Shown here in pieces: positions 1-6,885 of a DNA stretch of 16,310 nt (position 1 is the stretch's first letter; each line of letters opens with the position of its first letter). The notes under the pieces were generated by a model that searched no databases, was not told the DNA's origin, and worked only from the letters and a program-made list of their open reading frames with translations. Source of the DNA: PNAI01 sp964575715 (GTDB lineage Bacteria; Pseudomonadota; Alphaproteobacteria; Rhizobiales; Xanthobacteraceae); contig CAZNSG010000245.1 in NCBI GenBank assembly GCA_964575715.1, positions 1 through 16,310 of the forward strand, given 5' to 3'. The position numbers and the translations under genes are program-made.

Positions 1-79
1 CGTTGCCGTCCCCCAGTATCCTCTCAAGCTCGGCGCGATCCCTCGCACGGAGAAGGAATTCTGCTTGCTTCCTCATCAT
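1..79 (-). CDS. Possible N-terminus of an IS630-like transposase (partial)
   Basis: A minus-strand reading frame begins at one of two adjacent ATG codons (77-79 or 74-76) and stays open to the window edge, giving about 26 residues that include AEFLLRARDRAELERILGDG. The stretch DRAELERI..DGN resembles the start of IS630-family transposases, which continue with a helix-turn-helix; that continuation lies outside the window. The frame is short and a plus-strand frame is also open here, so openness alone proves little. The resemblance is from memory. It could instead be an unrelated regulator or a chance frame. If it is a transposase, the element sits immediately upstream of obgE and is transcribed away from it. 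Confidence 0.35.
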   Translation of the reverse strand, partial: MMRKQAEFLLRARDRAELERILGDGN

Positions 80-138
80 GCCGGGACAGAATCATATTCG
101 CGAAATCTCGGGATTCAAATGTTTGTGACAGAACACTA
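1..138. mobile_element. Possible end of an insertion sequence next to obgE
   Basis: Upstream of the putative transposase start, the bases from about 80 to 138 are more AT-rich than the flanking genes and end at a CTAG (136-139) preceded by TTTGTGACAGAACA. IS630-type elements insert at TA dinucleotides, so a boundary at this CTAG is plausible. The other end lies outside the window, so no terminal inverted repeat or target duplication can be confirmed. Confidence 0.25.
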
Positions 139-171
139 GCGCCAATGGCAGCCAGTCCTGCATAACACATC

Positions 172-1212
172 ATGAAGTTCCTCGACGAAGCCAAGGTCTA
201 TGTGCGTTCCGGCGACGGCGGCAACGGCTGTGTTGCGTTCCGGCGCGAGAAATTCATCGAGTTCGGCGGCCCCAGCGGCGGCGACGGCGGGCGTGGCGGC
301 GATGTGATTATGGAGGCGGTCGACGGGCTCAATACACTGATCGACTATCGCTACCGGCAGCACTTAAAGGCGCGGCCCGGCGGCAACGGCATGGGCAAGG
401 ATCGGCACGGCGCCAATGGGGCTGACGTGGTGCTCAAGGTTCCGGTCGGCACGCAAGTATTCGACGACGACAAGATCACGCAGATTGCCGATCTCACTGA
501 GTTGGGCCAGCGCGTCGTGCTGGCGGAGGGCGGCAACGGCGGCTTCGGCAATGCCCGTTTCAAATCCTCGACCAACCGCGCGCCGCGCCATGCCAATCCC
601 GGCGAACCGGGCCAGGAACGCTGGTTGTGGCTGCGGCTCAAATTGATCGCGGATGCAGGATTGGTCGGACTGCCGAACGCCGGCAAGTCCACTTTTCTAT
701 CGGTGGTGAGCGCCGCCAAGCCGAAGATCGCCGACTATCCTTTCACCACGCTCAATCCGCAGCTTGGTGTGGCAGCGATCGATGATGTCGAATTCGTGCT
801 GGCCGACCTGCCCGGATTGATCGAAGGCGCGCACGAGGGCGCGGGGCTGGGCGATCGATTCCTCGGTCACACCGAACGCTGCCGCGTCCTGCTGCATCTC
901 GTCGACGGCACCGGCGAGCACGCCGGAGAAGCCTACAAGACCGTGCGGGCGGAACTCGAAGCCTATGGGCATGGACTGAGCGAGAAGCCGGAAATCGTCG
1001 CATTGTCGAAAGCCGATGCGATGACGCCCGAGCAGATCAAGCAGCAGAAGGCGCGTCTCAAACGCGCGTGCAAGAAGACGCCGCTTGTGCTCTCGGCATT
1101 GTCGGGCGCGGGTGTGCAGGACGTGCTGCGCGCATTGCTCGCCGTGATCAAGGCAACGCGATCGGCCGGCGGCGAGCGCGCCGCTTCCGACTTGCCGGCA
1201 TGGCAGCCGTAA
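172..1212 (+). CDS. obgE: Obg-family ribosome assembly GTPase
   Basis: This is the essential GTPase ObgE/CgtA, which binds the 50S subunit and takes part in its late assembly and in stress signalling. The 346-residue product has the glycine-rich Obg fold at about residues 1-157 (FIEFGGPSGGDGGRGGD, GGNGGFGN) followed by a GTPase domain. G1 is GLPNAGKST (166-174), G2 YPFTT (189-193), G3 DLPG (212-215), G4 LSKAD (278-282, in place of the usual NKxD) and G5 SAL (308-310). The protein ends soon after the G domain and lacks the long C-terminal extension of some bacteria, which is normal for this order. The start MKFLDEAKVYVRSGDGG is the conserved family start, although no good Shine-Dalgarno is seen. 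A formaldehyde dehydrogenase gene follows after 30 bases, where relatives usually have proB. Confidence 0.97.
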   Translation: MKFLDEAKVYVRSGDGGNGCVAFRREKFIEFGGPSGGDGGRGGDVIMEAVDGLNTLIDYRYRQHLKARPGGNGMGKDRHGANGADVVLKVPVGTQVFDDDKITQIADLTELGQRVVLAEGGNGGFGNARFKSSTNRAPRHANPGEPGQERWLWLRLKLIADAGLVGLPNAGKSTFLSVVSAAKPKIADYPFTTLNPQLGVAAIDDVEFVLADLPGLIEGAHEGAGLGDRFLGHTERCRVLLHLVDGTGEHAGEAYKTVRAELEAYGHGLSEKPEIVALSKADAMTPEQIKQQKARLKRACKKTPLVLSALSGAGVQDVLRALLAVIKATRSAGGERAASDLPAWQP

Positions 1213-1242
1213 TTTATGCGCAATATCAGGGGGCATTAGCCG

Positions 1243-2355
1243 ATGAAGACGCGCGCCGCGGTTGCCTGGAAAGCCGGCGAGCCCTTGAGCATCGAGACCA
1301 TCGAGATCGACGGTCCGAAGGCCGGCGAGGCGCTGGTCGAGATCAAGGCCACCGGCATCTGCCACACCGACGCCTACACCTTGTCGGGCGCCGACCCCGA
1401 GGGGCTGTTTCCCGCCATTCTGGGACACGAGGGCGCGGGCATCGTGCGTGAAGTCGGCGCCGGCGTGACCACACTGAAAGCCGGCGACCACGTCATCCCG
1501 CTCTACACGCCGGAGTGTCGTGCTTGCAAAACCTGTCTCTCGCGACGCTCCAATCTGTGCACCGCCATCCGTGCCACGCAAGGCAAGGGAATCATGCCCG
1601 ATGGCTCCTCCCGCTTCCGTTGCGATGGCGATCCGGTATTCCATTACATGGGGTGCTCGACCTTTGCGAATTTCACCGTGCTGCCGGAGATCGCGCTGGC
1701 GAAAGTTCGCACGGACGCGCCGTTCGACAAAATCTGTTACATCGGCTGCGGCGTCACCACCGGCATCGGAGCGGTGATCAACACCGCAAAAGTCTGGCCG
1801 GGCGCCAACGTCGCGGTATTCGGCCTGGGCGGCATCGGGCTCAATGTGATTCAAGGCGCGCGCATGGCCGGCGCCGACAAGATCGTCGGCATCGATCTCA
1901 ACCCAAGCCGGCGCACGATCGCCGAGAAATTCGGCATGACGCATTTCATCAATCCGGACGCGGCCGGCCGCGACAAGGTGGTGCAGGCGGTCGTCGATCT
2001 GACCGGCGGCGGCGCGGATTTTTCCTTCGAGTGCATCGGCAACGTGGCGACCATGCGCCAGGCGCTGGAATGCTGCCATCGCGGCTGGGGCGAGAGCATC
2101 ATCATCGGCGTTGCCGCGTCGGGGCAGGAAATCGCGACGCGGCCATTTCAATTGGTCACCGGGCGGGTCTGGAAAGGCACTGCCTTCGGCGGCGCGCGCG
2201 GCCGCACCGACGTTCCCAAAATCGTGGACTGGTACATGGAGGGCAAGATTAACATCGACGACCTGATCACCCACACCATGCCGCTGGAGAAAATCAACGA
2301 CGCGTTCGAGCTGATGCACGCGGGCAAGAGCATCCGGTCGGTGGTGGTGTACTAA
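1243..2355 (+). CDS. frmA: S-(hydroxymethyl)glutathione dehydrogenase / class III alcohol dehydrogenase
   Basis: This zinc- and NAD-dependent cytosolic enzyme oxidises the glutathione adduct of formaldehyde to S-formylglutathione; class III enzymes also reduce S-nitrosoglutathione. The 370-residue product is full length. Catalytic zinc ligands are C40 (ATGICHTDAYTLSG), H62 (LGHEGAG) and C169 (GCGVTTGIGAV). The structural zinc lobe has C92, C95, C98 and C106. The NAD-binding motif is GLGGIG (194-199), with D218 at the end of the second strand. ATQGKGIMPDG and RPFQLVTGRVWKGTAFGG are hallmarks of class III enzymes as opposed to ordinary ethanol dehydrogenases. AGGGGG about ten bases upstream of the ATG is a good ribosome binding site. 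The gene lies 30 bases after obgE and may be cotranscribed with it. No S-formylglutathione hydrolase gene is nearby. adhC is an alternative symbol. Confidence 0.93.
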   Translation: MKTRAAVAWKAGEPLSIETIEIDGPKAGEALVEIKATGICHTDAYTLSGADPEGLFPAILGHEGAGIVREVGAGVTTLKAGDHVIPLYTPECRACKTCLSRRSNLCTAIRATQGKGIMPDGSSRFRCDGDPVFHYMGCSTFANFTVLPEIALAKVRTDAPFDKICYIGCGVTTGIGAVINTAKVWPGANVAVFGLGGIGLNVIQGARMAGADKIVGIDLNPSRRTIAEKFGMTHFINPDAAGRDKVVQAVVDLTGGGADFSFECIGNVATMRQALECCHRGWGESIIIGVAASGQEIATRPFQLVTGRVWKGTAFGGARGRTDVPKIVDWYMEGKINIDDLITHTMPLEKINDAFELMHAGKSIRSVVVY

Positions 2356-2377
2356 CCTGACACGCAGTGGTCTTGCT

Positions 2378-2546
2378 TACCCTCTCCCCTTGTGGGAGAG
2401 GGTGCCCGAGCGAAGCGAGGGCGGGTGAGGGGTTACTTTCTATTGCTGGTACGTAACCCCTCACCCGGCTCGCGCCATAGCGCGTCGAAGACGCGCGTAG
2501 ACGCGCTTATGGCGCTCGCCACCCTCTCCCACAAGGGGAGAGGGTA
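2378..2546. repeat. Large palindromic element with 27-bp perfect terminal inverted repeats
   Basis: The outer arms are 2378-2404 and 2520-2546, exact reverse complements over 27 bases. Each arm is itself a small hairpin: ACCCTCTCCC and GGGAGAGGGT are separated by five bases. An inner pair, GGGTGAGGGGTTA (2423-2435) and TAACCCCTCACCC (2454-2466), is a perfect 13-base inverted repeat. A further imperfect palindrome is built on GCGCCATAGCGCGTC and GACGCGCTTATGGCGC (about 2472-2516). This is a REP/BIME-type extragenic element filling the gap between frmA and proB. It may act as a transcript end or mRNA stabiliser, but it has no T-run typical of an intrinsic terminator. Confidence 0.88.
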
Positions 2547-2578
2547 AAGCCGAGTTCGGCGCTCTATCTGAGCATTTC

Positions 2579-3709
2579 ATGTCCGCCAAACCCCCTTCCC
2601 TCGCCGATTTCCGCCGCATTGTCGTAAAGGTCGGCTCCTCGCTCCTGGTCGATGCAAAAGCCGGCAAGCTGAAAGAAGCGTGGCTTGCCTCGCTCGCCGC
2701 CGACATCGCCAAGCTGCACAAGGAAAAGCGCAACGTGCTGGTCGTATCCTCAGGCGCGATCGCGCTTGGCCGAGCGGTGCTCAAATTGCCGAAAGGCGCG
2801 CTCAAGCTGGAAGACAGCCAGGCCGCCGCCGCCGTCGGCCAGATCGCGCTCGCGCGCACCTGGGCCGAGGTGCTGGGCAAGCACGGCATCACCGCCAGCC
2901 AGGTGCTGGTCACGCTCGACGACACCGAGGAACGTCAGCGCTATCTCAACGCGCGCTCGACCATCGGCAAGCTGCTGGAATGGCGCAGCGTGCCGGTGAT
3001 CAACGAGAACGACACGGTGGCGACGACCGAGATCCGTTATGGCGACAACGACCGGCTCGCCGCGCGCGTCGCCACCATGGCGAGCGCCGATCTGCTCGTG
3101 CTGCTCTCCGACGTCGATGGGCTCTACGACGCCCCGCCCGCCGGCAATGCCAAGGCCAGGCACATCGCGCTGGTGCCGCGCATCACCAAGGAGATCGAGG
3201 CGATGGCGGGAGAAGCCGCCTCCGGCGACTCGCGCGGCGGCATGCGCACTAAAATCGAGGCCGGCAAGATCGCGACCGCCGCCGGCACCCACATGGTGAT
3301 CGCCTCCGGCCATGTCGACAACCCGCTGGCCGCCATCGCGGCGGGCGGGCGGGCGACCTGGTTTCTCACGCCGGCAAATCCGGTGACCGCGCGCAAGAAG
3401 TGGATTGCCGGCTCGCTTGAGCCCAAGGGCACGCTCATCATCGATGCCGGCGCGGTGGCGGCGCTGCGCCGGGGCAAGAGTCTTCTTCCCGCGGGCGTGA
3501 TCCGCGTTGAGGGCGGCTTCGGCCGCGGCGATGCGGTGGTCATTCGCGATCCCGATGGCGCCGAGGTGGGGCGCGGGCTGGTCGCCTATGATGCGGAAGA
3601 TGCCGGCAAGATCATTCGCAAGTCGTCGAGCGACATCTTGCTCATCCTCGGCATCGCGGGCCGCGCCGAGATGGTGCACCGCGACGATCTGGTGCTGGGC
3701 GGGGAGTGA
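2579..3709 (+). CDS. proB: Glutamate 5-kinase
   Basis: The enzyme catalyses the ATP-dependent first step of proline synthesis, making glutamyl 5-phosphate for ProA. The 376-residue protein has an amino-acid kinase domain (about 1-260). Its motifs include the phosphate-binding IVVKVGSSLL, VVSSGAIALG, the glutamate-binding INENDTVATTEIRYGDND, and LLSDVDGLYD. RGGMRTKIEAGKIA is the conserved lysine-containing segment. A C-terminal PUA domain (about 280-376) includes SLLPAGVIRVEGGFGRGDAV. The length is normal for the two-domain form. The ATG at 2579 gives the expected N-terminus just ahead of FRRIVVKVGSS; only a weak ribosome binding site (GAGC) precedes it. The gene lies 33 bases after the palindromic element and 123 bases before proA. 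Feedback inhibition by proline is known for the family and is not something the sequence shows. Confidence 0.97.
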   Translation: MSAKPPSLADFRRIVVKVGSSLLVDAKAGKLKEAWLASLAADIAKLHKEKRNVLVVSSGAIALGRAVLKLPKGALKLEDSQAAAAVGQIALARTWAEVLGKHGITASQVLVTLDDTEERQRYLNARSTIGKLLEWRSVPVINENDTVATTEIRYGDNDRLAARVATMASADLLVLLSDVDGLYDAPPAGNAKARHIALVPRITKEIEAMAGEAASGDSRGGMRTKIEAGKIATAAGTHMVIASGHVDNPLAAIAAGGRATWFLTPANPVTARKKWIAGSLEPKGTLIIDAGAVAALRRGKSLLPAGVIRVEGGFGRGDAVVIRDPDGAEVGRGLVAYDAEDAGKIIRKSSSDILLILGIAGRAEMVHRDDLVLGGE

Positions 3710-3832
3710 CGGCTCCGCCTGATCGGGCGCCAAGGCAACATTTCCTTGGCGGCGAACCACCCTCCCCGCCGCAAGCCGGACGTGATAGAACGCCATCGTA
3801 ATCAATGTTTTGAGCAAATCGACCCCATTGCC

Positions 3833-5128
3833 ATGACCGCGCCGCTAAAACCGATCGAAGGCAGCACCGCCGATGTCGCCGCGACCATGCACGATATCGG
3901 CCGCCGGGCCAGGGCAGCCGCCCGCGTACTCGCGCTTGCCTCGACCGCGCAGAAGAATCGGGCGCTCGCCACCATGGCGTTGGCTGCGCGCGCGCATAAG
4001 GCCGCAATCATCGCCGCCAATCGGGAAGACCTTGAGGAGGCAAAAGCTTCGGGAGCGACGGAGGCCTTTCTCGACCGGCTTGCACTTGACGAAAGTCGCA
4101 TCGCCGCCATGGCGGAAAGTCTCGATGTGGTGCACGCCCTGCCCGATCCTGTCGGCACGATCACCGAATCCTGGACGCGGCCAAACGGCATGACGATCGA
4201 GCGCGTGCGGGTGCCGCTCGGTGTCGTCGGCGTGATCTATGAGAGCCGGCCCAATGTCACCGCGGACGCCGGTTCCCTCGCCATGAAAGCCGGCAATGCG
4301 GTAATTCTGCGCGGCGGCTCGGAGAGTCATCGCTCCGCGCAAGCGATCCATGCCGCGCTTGCCGAGGGCCTGCGGCATGCGGGCTTGCCCGAGGACGCCA
4401 TCGCGCTCGTGCCGATGCGCGACCGCGCGGCGGTCGGGCTGATGCTGGCAGGTCTCGACGGTGCGATTGATGTGATCGTCCCGCGTGGCGGAAAAAGCCT
4501 GGTCGCGCGGGTGCAGGCGGAGGCGCGCGTGCCGGTATTCGCGCATCTTGAAGGTGTCTGCCATGTCTATGTGCACAAGGCTGCCTCGCTGGAAATGGCC
4601 AAATCCATCGTCCTCAACGCCAAGATGCGGCGCACCGGCGTGTGCGGCGCCGCCGAGTCGCTGCTGGTGGATCGCGCGGTCGAGGCCTCGCACTTGCGGC
4701 CGCTGCTAACAATGCTGCTGGATGCCGGCTGCGAGGTGCGCGGCGACGCGGCTGCGCAGAAGACCGACAAGCGCGTCAAGCCGGCACGCGATGAGGATTG
4801 GAGTACGGAATATCTCGACGCCATCATCACCGCGGGCGTGGTCGACGGCATCGATGCCGCGATTGCCCATATCGAGCGCTATGGCTCGCACCATACCGAC
4901 GCGATCATCACCGAGGACAAGGCGGCGGCGGAGAAATTTTTGCGCGAGGTCGATTCGGCGATCGTGCTGCACAATGCCTCCACGCAATTCGCCGACGGCG
5001 GCGAATTCGGCTTCGGCGCGGAGATCGGGATCGCGACCGGCAGGCTGCACGCGCGCGGGCCGGTCGGTGTCGAGCAGCTCACCACTTTCAAATATTGCAT
5101 TCGCGGCACCGGACAGACGCGGCCTTGA
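3833..5128 (+). CDS. proA: Glutamate-5-semialdehyde dehydrogenase (gamma-glutamyl phosphate reductase)
   Basis: ProA performs the NADPH-dependent reduction of glutamyl 5-phosphate to glutamate semialdehyde, the second step of proline synthesis. It belongs to the aldehyde dehydrogenase superfamily. The 431-residue product has PLGVVGVIYESRPNVTADA (128-146), the cofactor-binding LRGGSESHRSA, VPRGGKSLV, HLEGVCHVYV and the catalytic cysteine in RRTGVCGAAESLL (C271). The C-terminal segment FGFGAEIGIATGRLHARGPVGVEQLTTFKY is conserved in the family, here quoted as FGAEIGIATGRLHARGPVG. The frame is open upstream to a TTG at 3746, but those extra residues are unlike ProA. The ATG at 3833, giving MTAPLKPIEG, is preferred. 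The stop codon overlaps a likely nadD start in the four-base overlap TTGA. Confidence 0.95.
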   Translation: MTAPLKPIEGSTADVAATMHDIGRRARAAARVLALASTAQKNRALATMALAARAHKAAIIAANREDLEEAKASGATEAFLDRLALDESRIAAMAESLDVVHALPDPVGTITESWTRPNGMTIERVRVPLGVVGVIYESRPNVTADAGSLAMKAGNAVILRGGSESHRSAQAIHAALAEGLRHAGLPEDAIALVPMRDRAAVGLMLAGLDGAIDVIVPRGGKSLVARVQAEARVPVFAHLEGVCHVYVHKAASLEMAKSIVLNAKMRRTGVCGAAESLLVDRAVEASHLRPLLTMLLDAGCEVRGDAAAQKTDKRVKPARDEDWSTEYLDAIITAGVVDGIDAAIAHIERYGSHHTDAIITEDKAAAEKFLREVDSAIVLHNASTQFADGGEFGFGAEIGIATGRLHARGPVGVEQLTTFKYCIRGTGQTRP

Positions 5129-5733
5129 TCCGCCTTCCGCCCCACGCGCCCGGAATGCGCATCGGTCTTTTCGGCGGCACCTTCGATCCGCCGCACATGG
5201 CGCATCTCGGCGCCAGCCTGCTCGCCATGAAGCGGCTCAAGCTCGATCGCGTTTGGTGGCTGGTGACCCCGGGCAATCCGCTTAAAGACACGCGCGGACT
5301 GGCCCCGCTCGAACAGCGCATGGCCGCCGCCCGTGCGCTTACGCATCATCCGCGCATCGACGTCACCGATTTTGAATCGGTTATAAACACGCGCTTTACT
5401 TATGATACGCTGGTCTTTTTAAAGCGCCGCTGTCCCGGCGTTCGGTTTGTGTGGGTGATGGGAGCCGACAACTTACGCAGTTTCTACCGCTGGCAGAACT
5501 GGCGCGGCATCGCCGAGCTCATGCCCATCGCGGTGGTGGACCGGATGGGAACCAGCCTCTACGCCACGGCGGGACGTGCAGGCCAGGCGCTGGCGCGATT
5601 TCGCATACCCGAACAGGCCGCCGCCAGCCTGCCCGATCGCGCGCCGCCAGCCTGGATTTACCTGCACGGCCTTAAATCACCGTTGTCCTCGACCGCCTTG
5701 CGGGCGCAGCGCGCCGGCAAGTCTGGAAGTTGA
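5125..5733 (+). CDS. nadD: Nicotinate-nucleotide adenylyltransferase
   Basis: NadD transfers AMP from ATP to nicotinate mononucleotide to make deamido-NAD. The nucleotidyltransferase motif GLFGGTFDPPHMAHLG follows the start. The usual HxGH signature reads HMAH, an alanine in place of glycine. WWLVTPGNPLK, WVMGADNL and the C-terminal LSSTALRAQRAG (the ISSTxxR-type loop) are also present. Two starts are possible: ATG at 5155 (MRIGLFGG, 192 aa) or TTG at 5125 (202 aa), which overlaps the proA stop as TTGA. I prefer the TTG because LPPHAPGMRIG ahead of the motif resembles the N-terminus of homologues in this order, as I recall them, and the overlap suggests translational coupling. Neither start has a strong ribosome binding site. 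Confidence 0.9.
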   Translation: MIRLPPHAPGMRIGLFGGTFDPPHMAHLGASLLAMKRLKLDRVWWLVTPGNPLKDTRGLAPLEQRMAAARALTHHPRIDVTDFESVINTRFTYDTLVFLKRRCPGVRFVWVMGADNLRSFYRWQNWRGIAELMPIAVVDRMGTSLYATAGRAGQALARFRIPEQAAASLPDRAPPAWIYLHGLKSPLSSTALRAQRAGKSGS

Positions 5734-5774
5734 AATTCGGGAGGTTGAAATCCTTATCGTTGCATGCCTATCTT

Positions 5775-6245
5775 ATGCGTATCGGCCCCGCCGATTTTCG
5801 GGGCGGCAATAGAGACAGTCGAAAGGATAAGAACCCCCTGTCCAGCATTGCATCCTCTCGGGCCAGTTCCCGTCGCGTGCCCGAACCGGTTTCCAAGCGC
5901 CCAGGCGCCAAGGAGGCCCTGAGTCTCGTCCTTGCCAGCCTCGACGACATCAAGGCCGAGGACACCGTTACCATCGATCTCACCGGTAAGACTTCAATCG
6001 CCGACATCATGGTCGTGACCAGCGGGCGGTCGAATCGCCATGTCGGCGCGGTCGCCGATCGCGTGGTTGTGGGCCTCAAAGCGGCGGGCATTTCAGGCGT
6101 GCATGTCGAAGGCCTGCCGCATTGTGACTGGGTGCTGATCGACGCGGGTGACGTTATCGTCCACATTTTCCGGCCGGAAGTGCGCGCCTTCTACAATCTT
6201 GAAAAGATGTGGGCCGGTAACACGCACAGCCGCCGGACGAACTGA
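5775..6245 (+). CDS. rsfS: Ribosomal silencing factor RsfS
   Basis: RsfS (DUF143/Iojap family) binds uL14 on the 50S subunit and blocks subunit joining when nutrients are scarce. The conserved domain occupies roughly the last 110 residues. It includes SLDDIKAEDTVTIDLTGKTS, IADIMVVTSGRSNRHVGAVA, VHVEGLPHCDWVLIDAGDVI and the C-terminal VHIFRPEVRAFYNLEKMW. The N-terminal extension is poorly conserved and serine/arginine rich, so the start is uncertain. ATG at 5775 gives 156 residues. A TTG at 5730 overlapping the nadD stop as TTGA would give 171 residues, repeating the arrangement seen at the proA/nadD boundary. GGGAGG at 5739-5744 could serve a start shortly downstream. rlmH follows after 18 bases, a common ribosome-related pairing. 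Confidence 0.92.
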   Translation: MRIGPADFRGGNRDSRKDKNPLSSIASSRASSRRVPEPVSKRPGAKEALSLVLASLDDIKAEDTVTIDLTGKTSIADIMVVTSGRSNRHVGAVADRVVVGLKAAGISGVHVEGLPHCDWVLIDAGDVIVHIFRPEVRAFYNLEKMWAGNTHSRRTN

Positions 6246-6263
6246 CACGCGGGACTCGCCCCC

Positions 6264-6746
6264 ATGCGGCTCGTCATCGCCGCGATTGGCCGGTTCAGAG
6301 AGAGCCCGGAGCGCGAGCTCGTGGAGCATTACCGCAAGCGGGCGGAACAGATCGGCCGCCGTATCGGCTTTCGCGACGTCGAGATCATCGAAGTCAGGGA
6401 GAGCCGGGCGCAGGAGGTCGGCAAGCGCATGATCGAGGAATCGATTGCGCTCGCCAATGTCATTCCCGAGAAGGCGGCAACCATCATCCTTGACGAGCGC
6501 GGGAAAAATCTTGACAGCGGCACATTTGCCGCCTGCCTGCGGCGCTGGCGCGACGACGGACGGCCGGATGCGGTTTTCGTCATTGGCGGCGATGACGGGC
6601 TGATGCCAAGCTTGCGCGAAAAAGCCACGATGACATTGGCACTCGGCGCGGCAACTTGGCCGCATCAGCTGGTGCGCGTCATGCTGCTTGAACAGATCTA
6701 CCGTGCGCTCAGCATTCTTTCGGGCCATCCTTATCATCGTGCTTGA
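6264..6746 (+). CDS. rlmH: 23S rRNA (pseudouridine-1915-N3)-methyltransferase
   Basis: RlmH is a SPOUT-class enzyme that methylates N3 of pseudouridine 1915 in helix 69 of 23S rRNA in assembled 70S ribosomes, using S-adenosylmethionine. The 160-residue product is the usual size. The N-terminal strand is MRLVIAAIGRF. The knot region has ILDERGKNLDS, the SAM-binding FVIGGDDGLMPSL and the C-terminal EQIYRALSILSGHPYHRA, whose YHR end is conserved and contacts substrate. The usual GGPxG is GGDDG here. The gene follows rsfS by 18 bases and is probably cotranscribed with it. No terminator is evident after the stop; the next 139 bases are relatively AT-rich. Confidence 0.96.
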   Translation: MRLVIAAIGRFRESPERELVEHYRKRAEQIGRRIGFRDVEIIEVRESRAQEVGKRMIEESIALANVIPEKAATIILDERGKNLDSGTFAACLRRWRDDGRPDAVFVIGGDDGLMPSLREKATMTLALGAATWPHQLVRVMLLEQIYRALSILSGHPYHRA

Positions 6747-6885
6747 GTCGCATTTACACTGTTTGTTGGGATATTTTCACGCATGATCCCCAAAATATGG
6801 CAATGGCGGACCATCGTGGTCTTAATTCCGGCGAAAATGACGGCCTAACATTTGCCTTCGCAATTTTGCCGGGCGACCGGAAACG
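6747..6885 (+). other. AT-rich spacer before envC-like gene, possible promoter region
   Basis: This 139-base gap is clearly richer in A and T than its surroundings, with TTTGTTGGGATATTTTCAC at about 6761-6779. Such composition fits a promoter for the envC-ctpA pair. I could not assign a convincing -35/-10 pair or a terminator, and a frame through it (6743-7195) looks like no known protein. Confidence 0.35.

Noticed and set aside
1..168. Plus-strand frame open from the window edge to the TAA at 166-168
   Set aside because: Serine/arginine-rich translation without resemblance to any protein; the minus-strand frame is a better, though still weak, candidate.
697..2319. Long minus-strand open frame of 540 codons opposite obgE and frmA
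   Set aside because: Arg/His/Asp-rich translation without recognisable domains; it mirrors two well-supported genes, as is common in GC-rich DNA.
3728..3751. Hairpin CGCCAAGG/CCTTGGCG between proB and proA considered as a terminator
   Set aside because: Eight-base stem with an eight-base loop and no T-run; not strong enough to call.
2750..3817. Minus-strand open frame of 355 codons opposite proB
   Set aside because: Shadow of proB with low-complexity Arg/Ala/Gly/His content.
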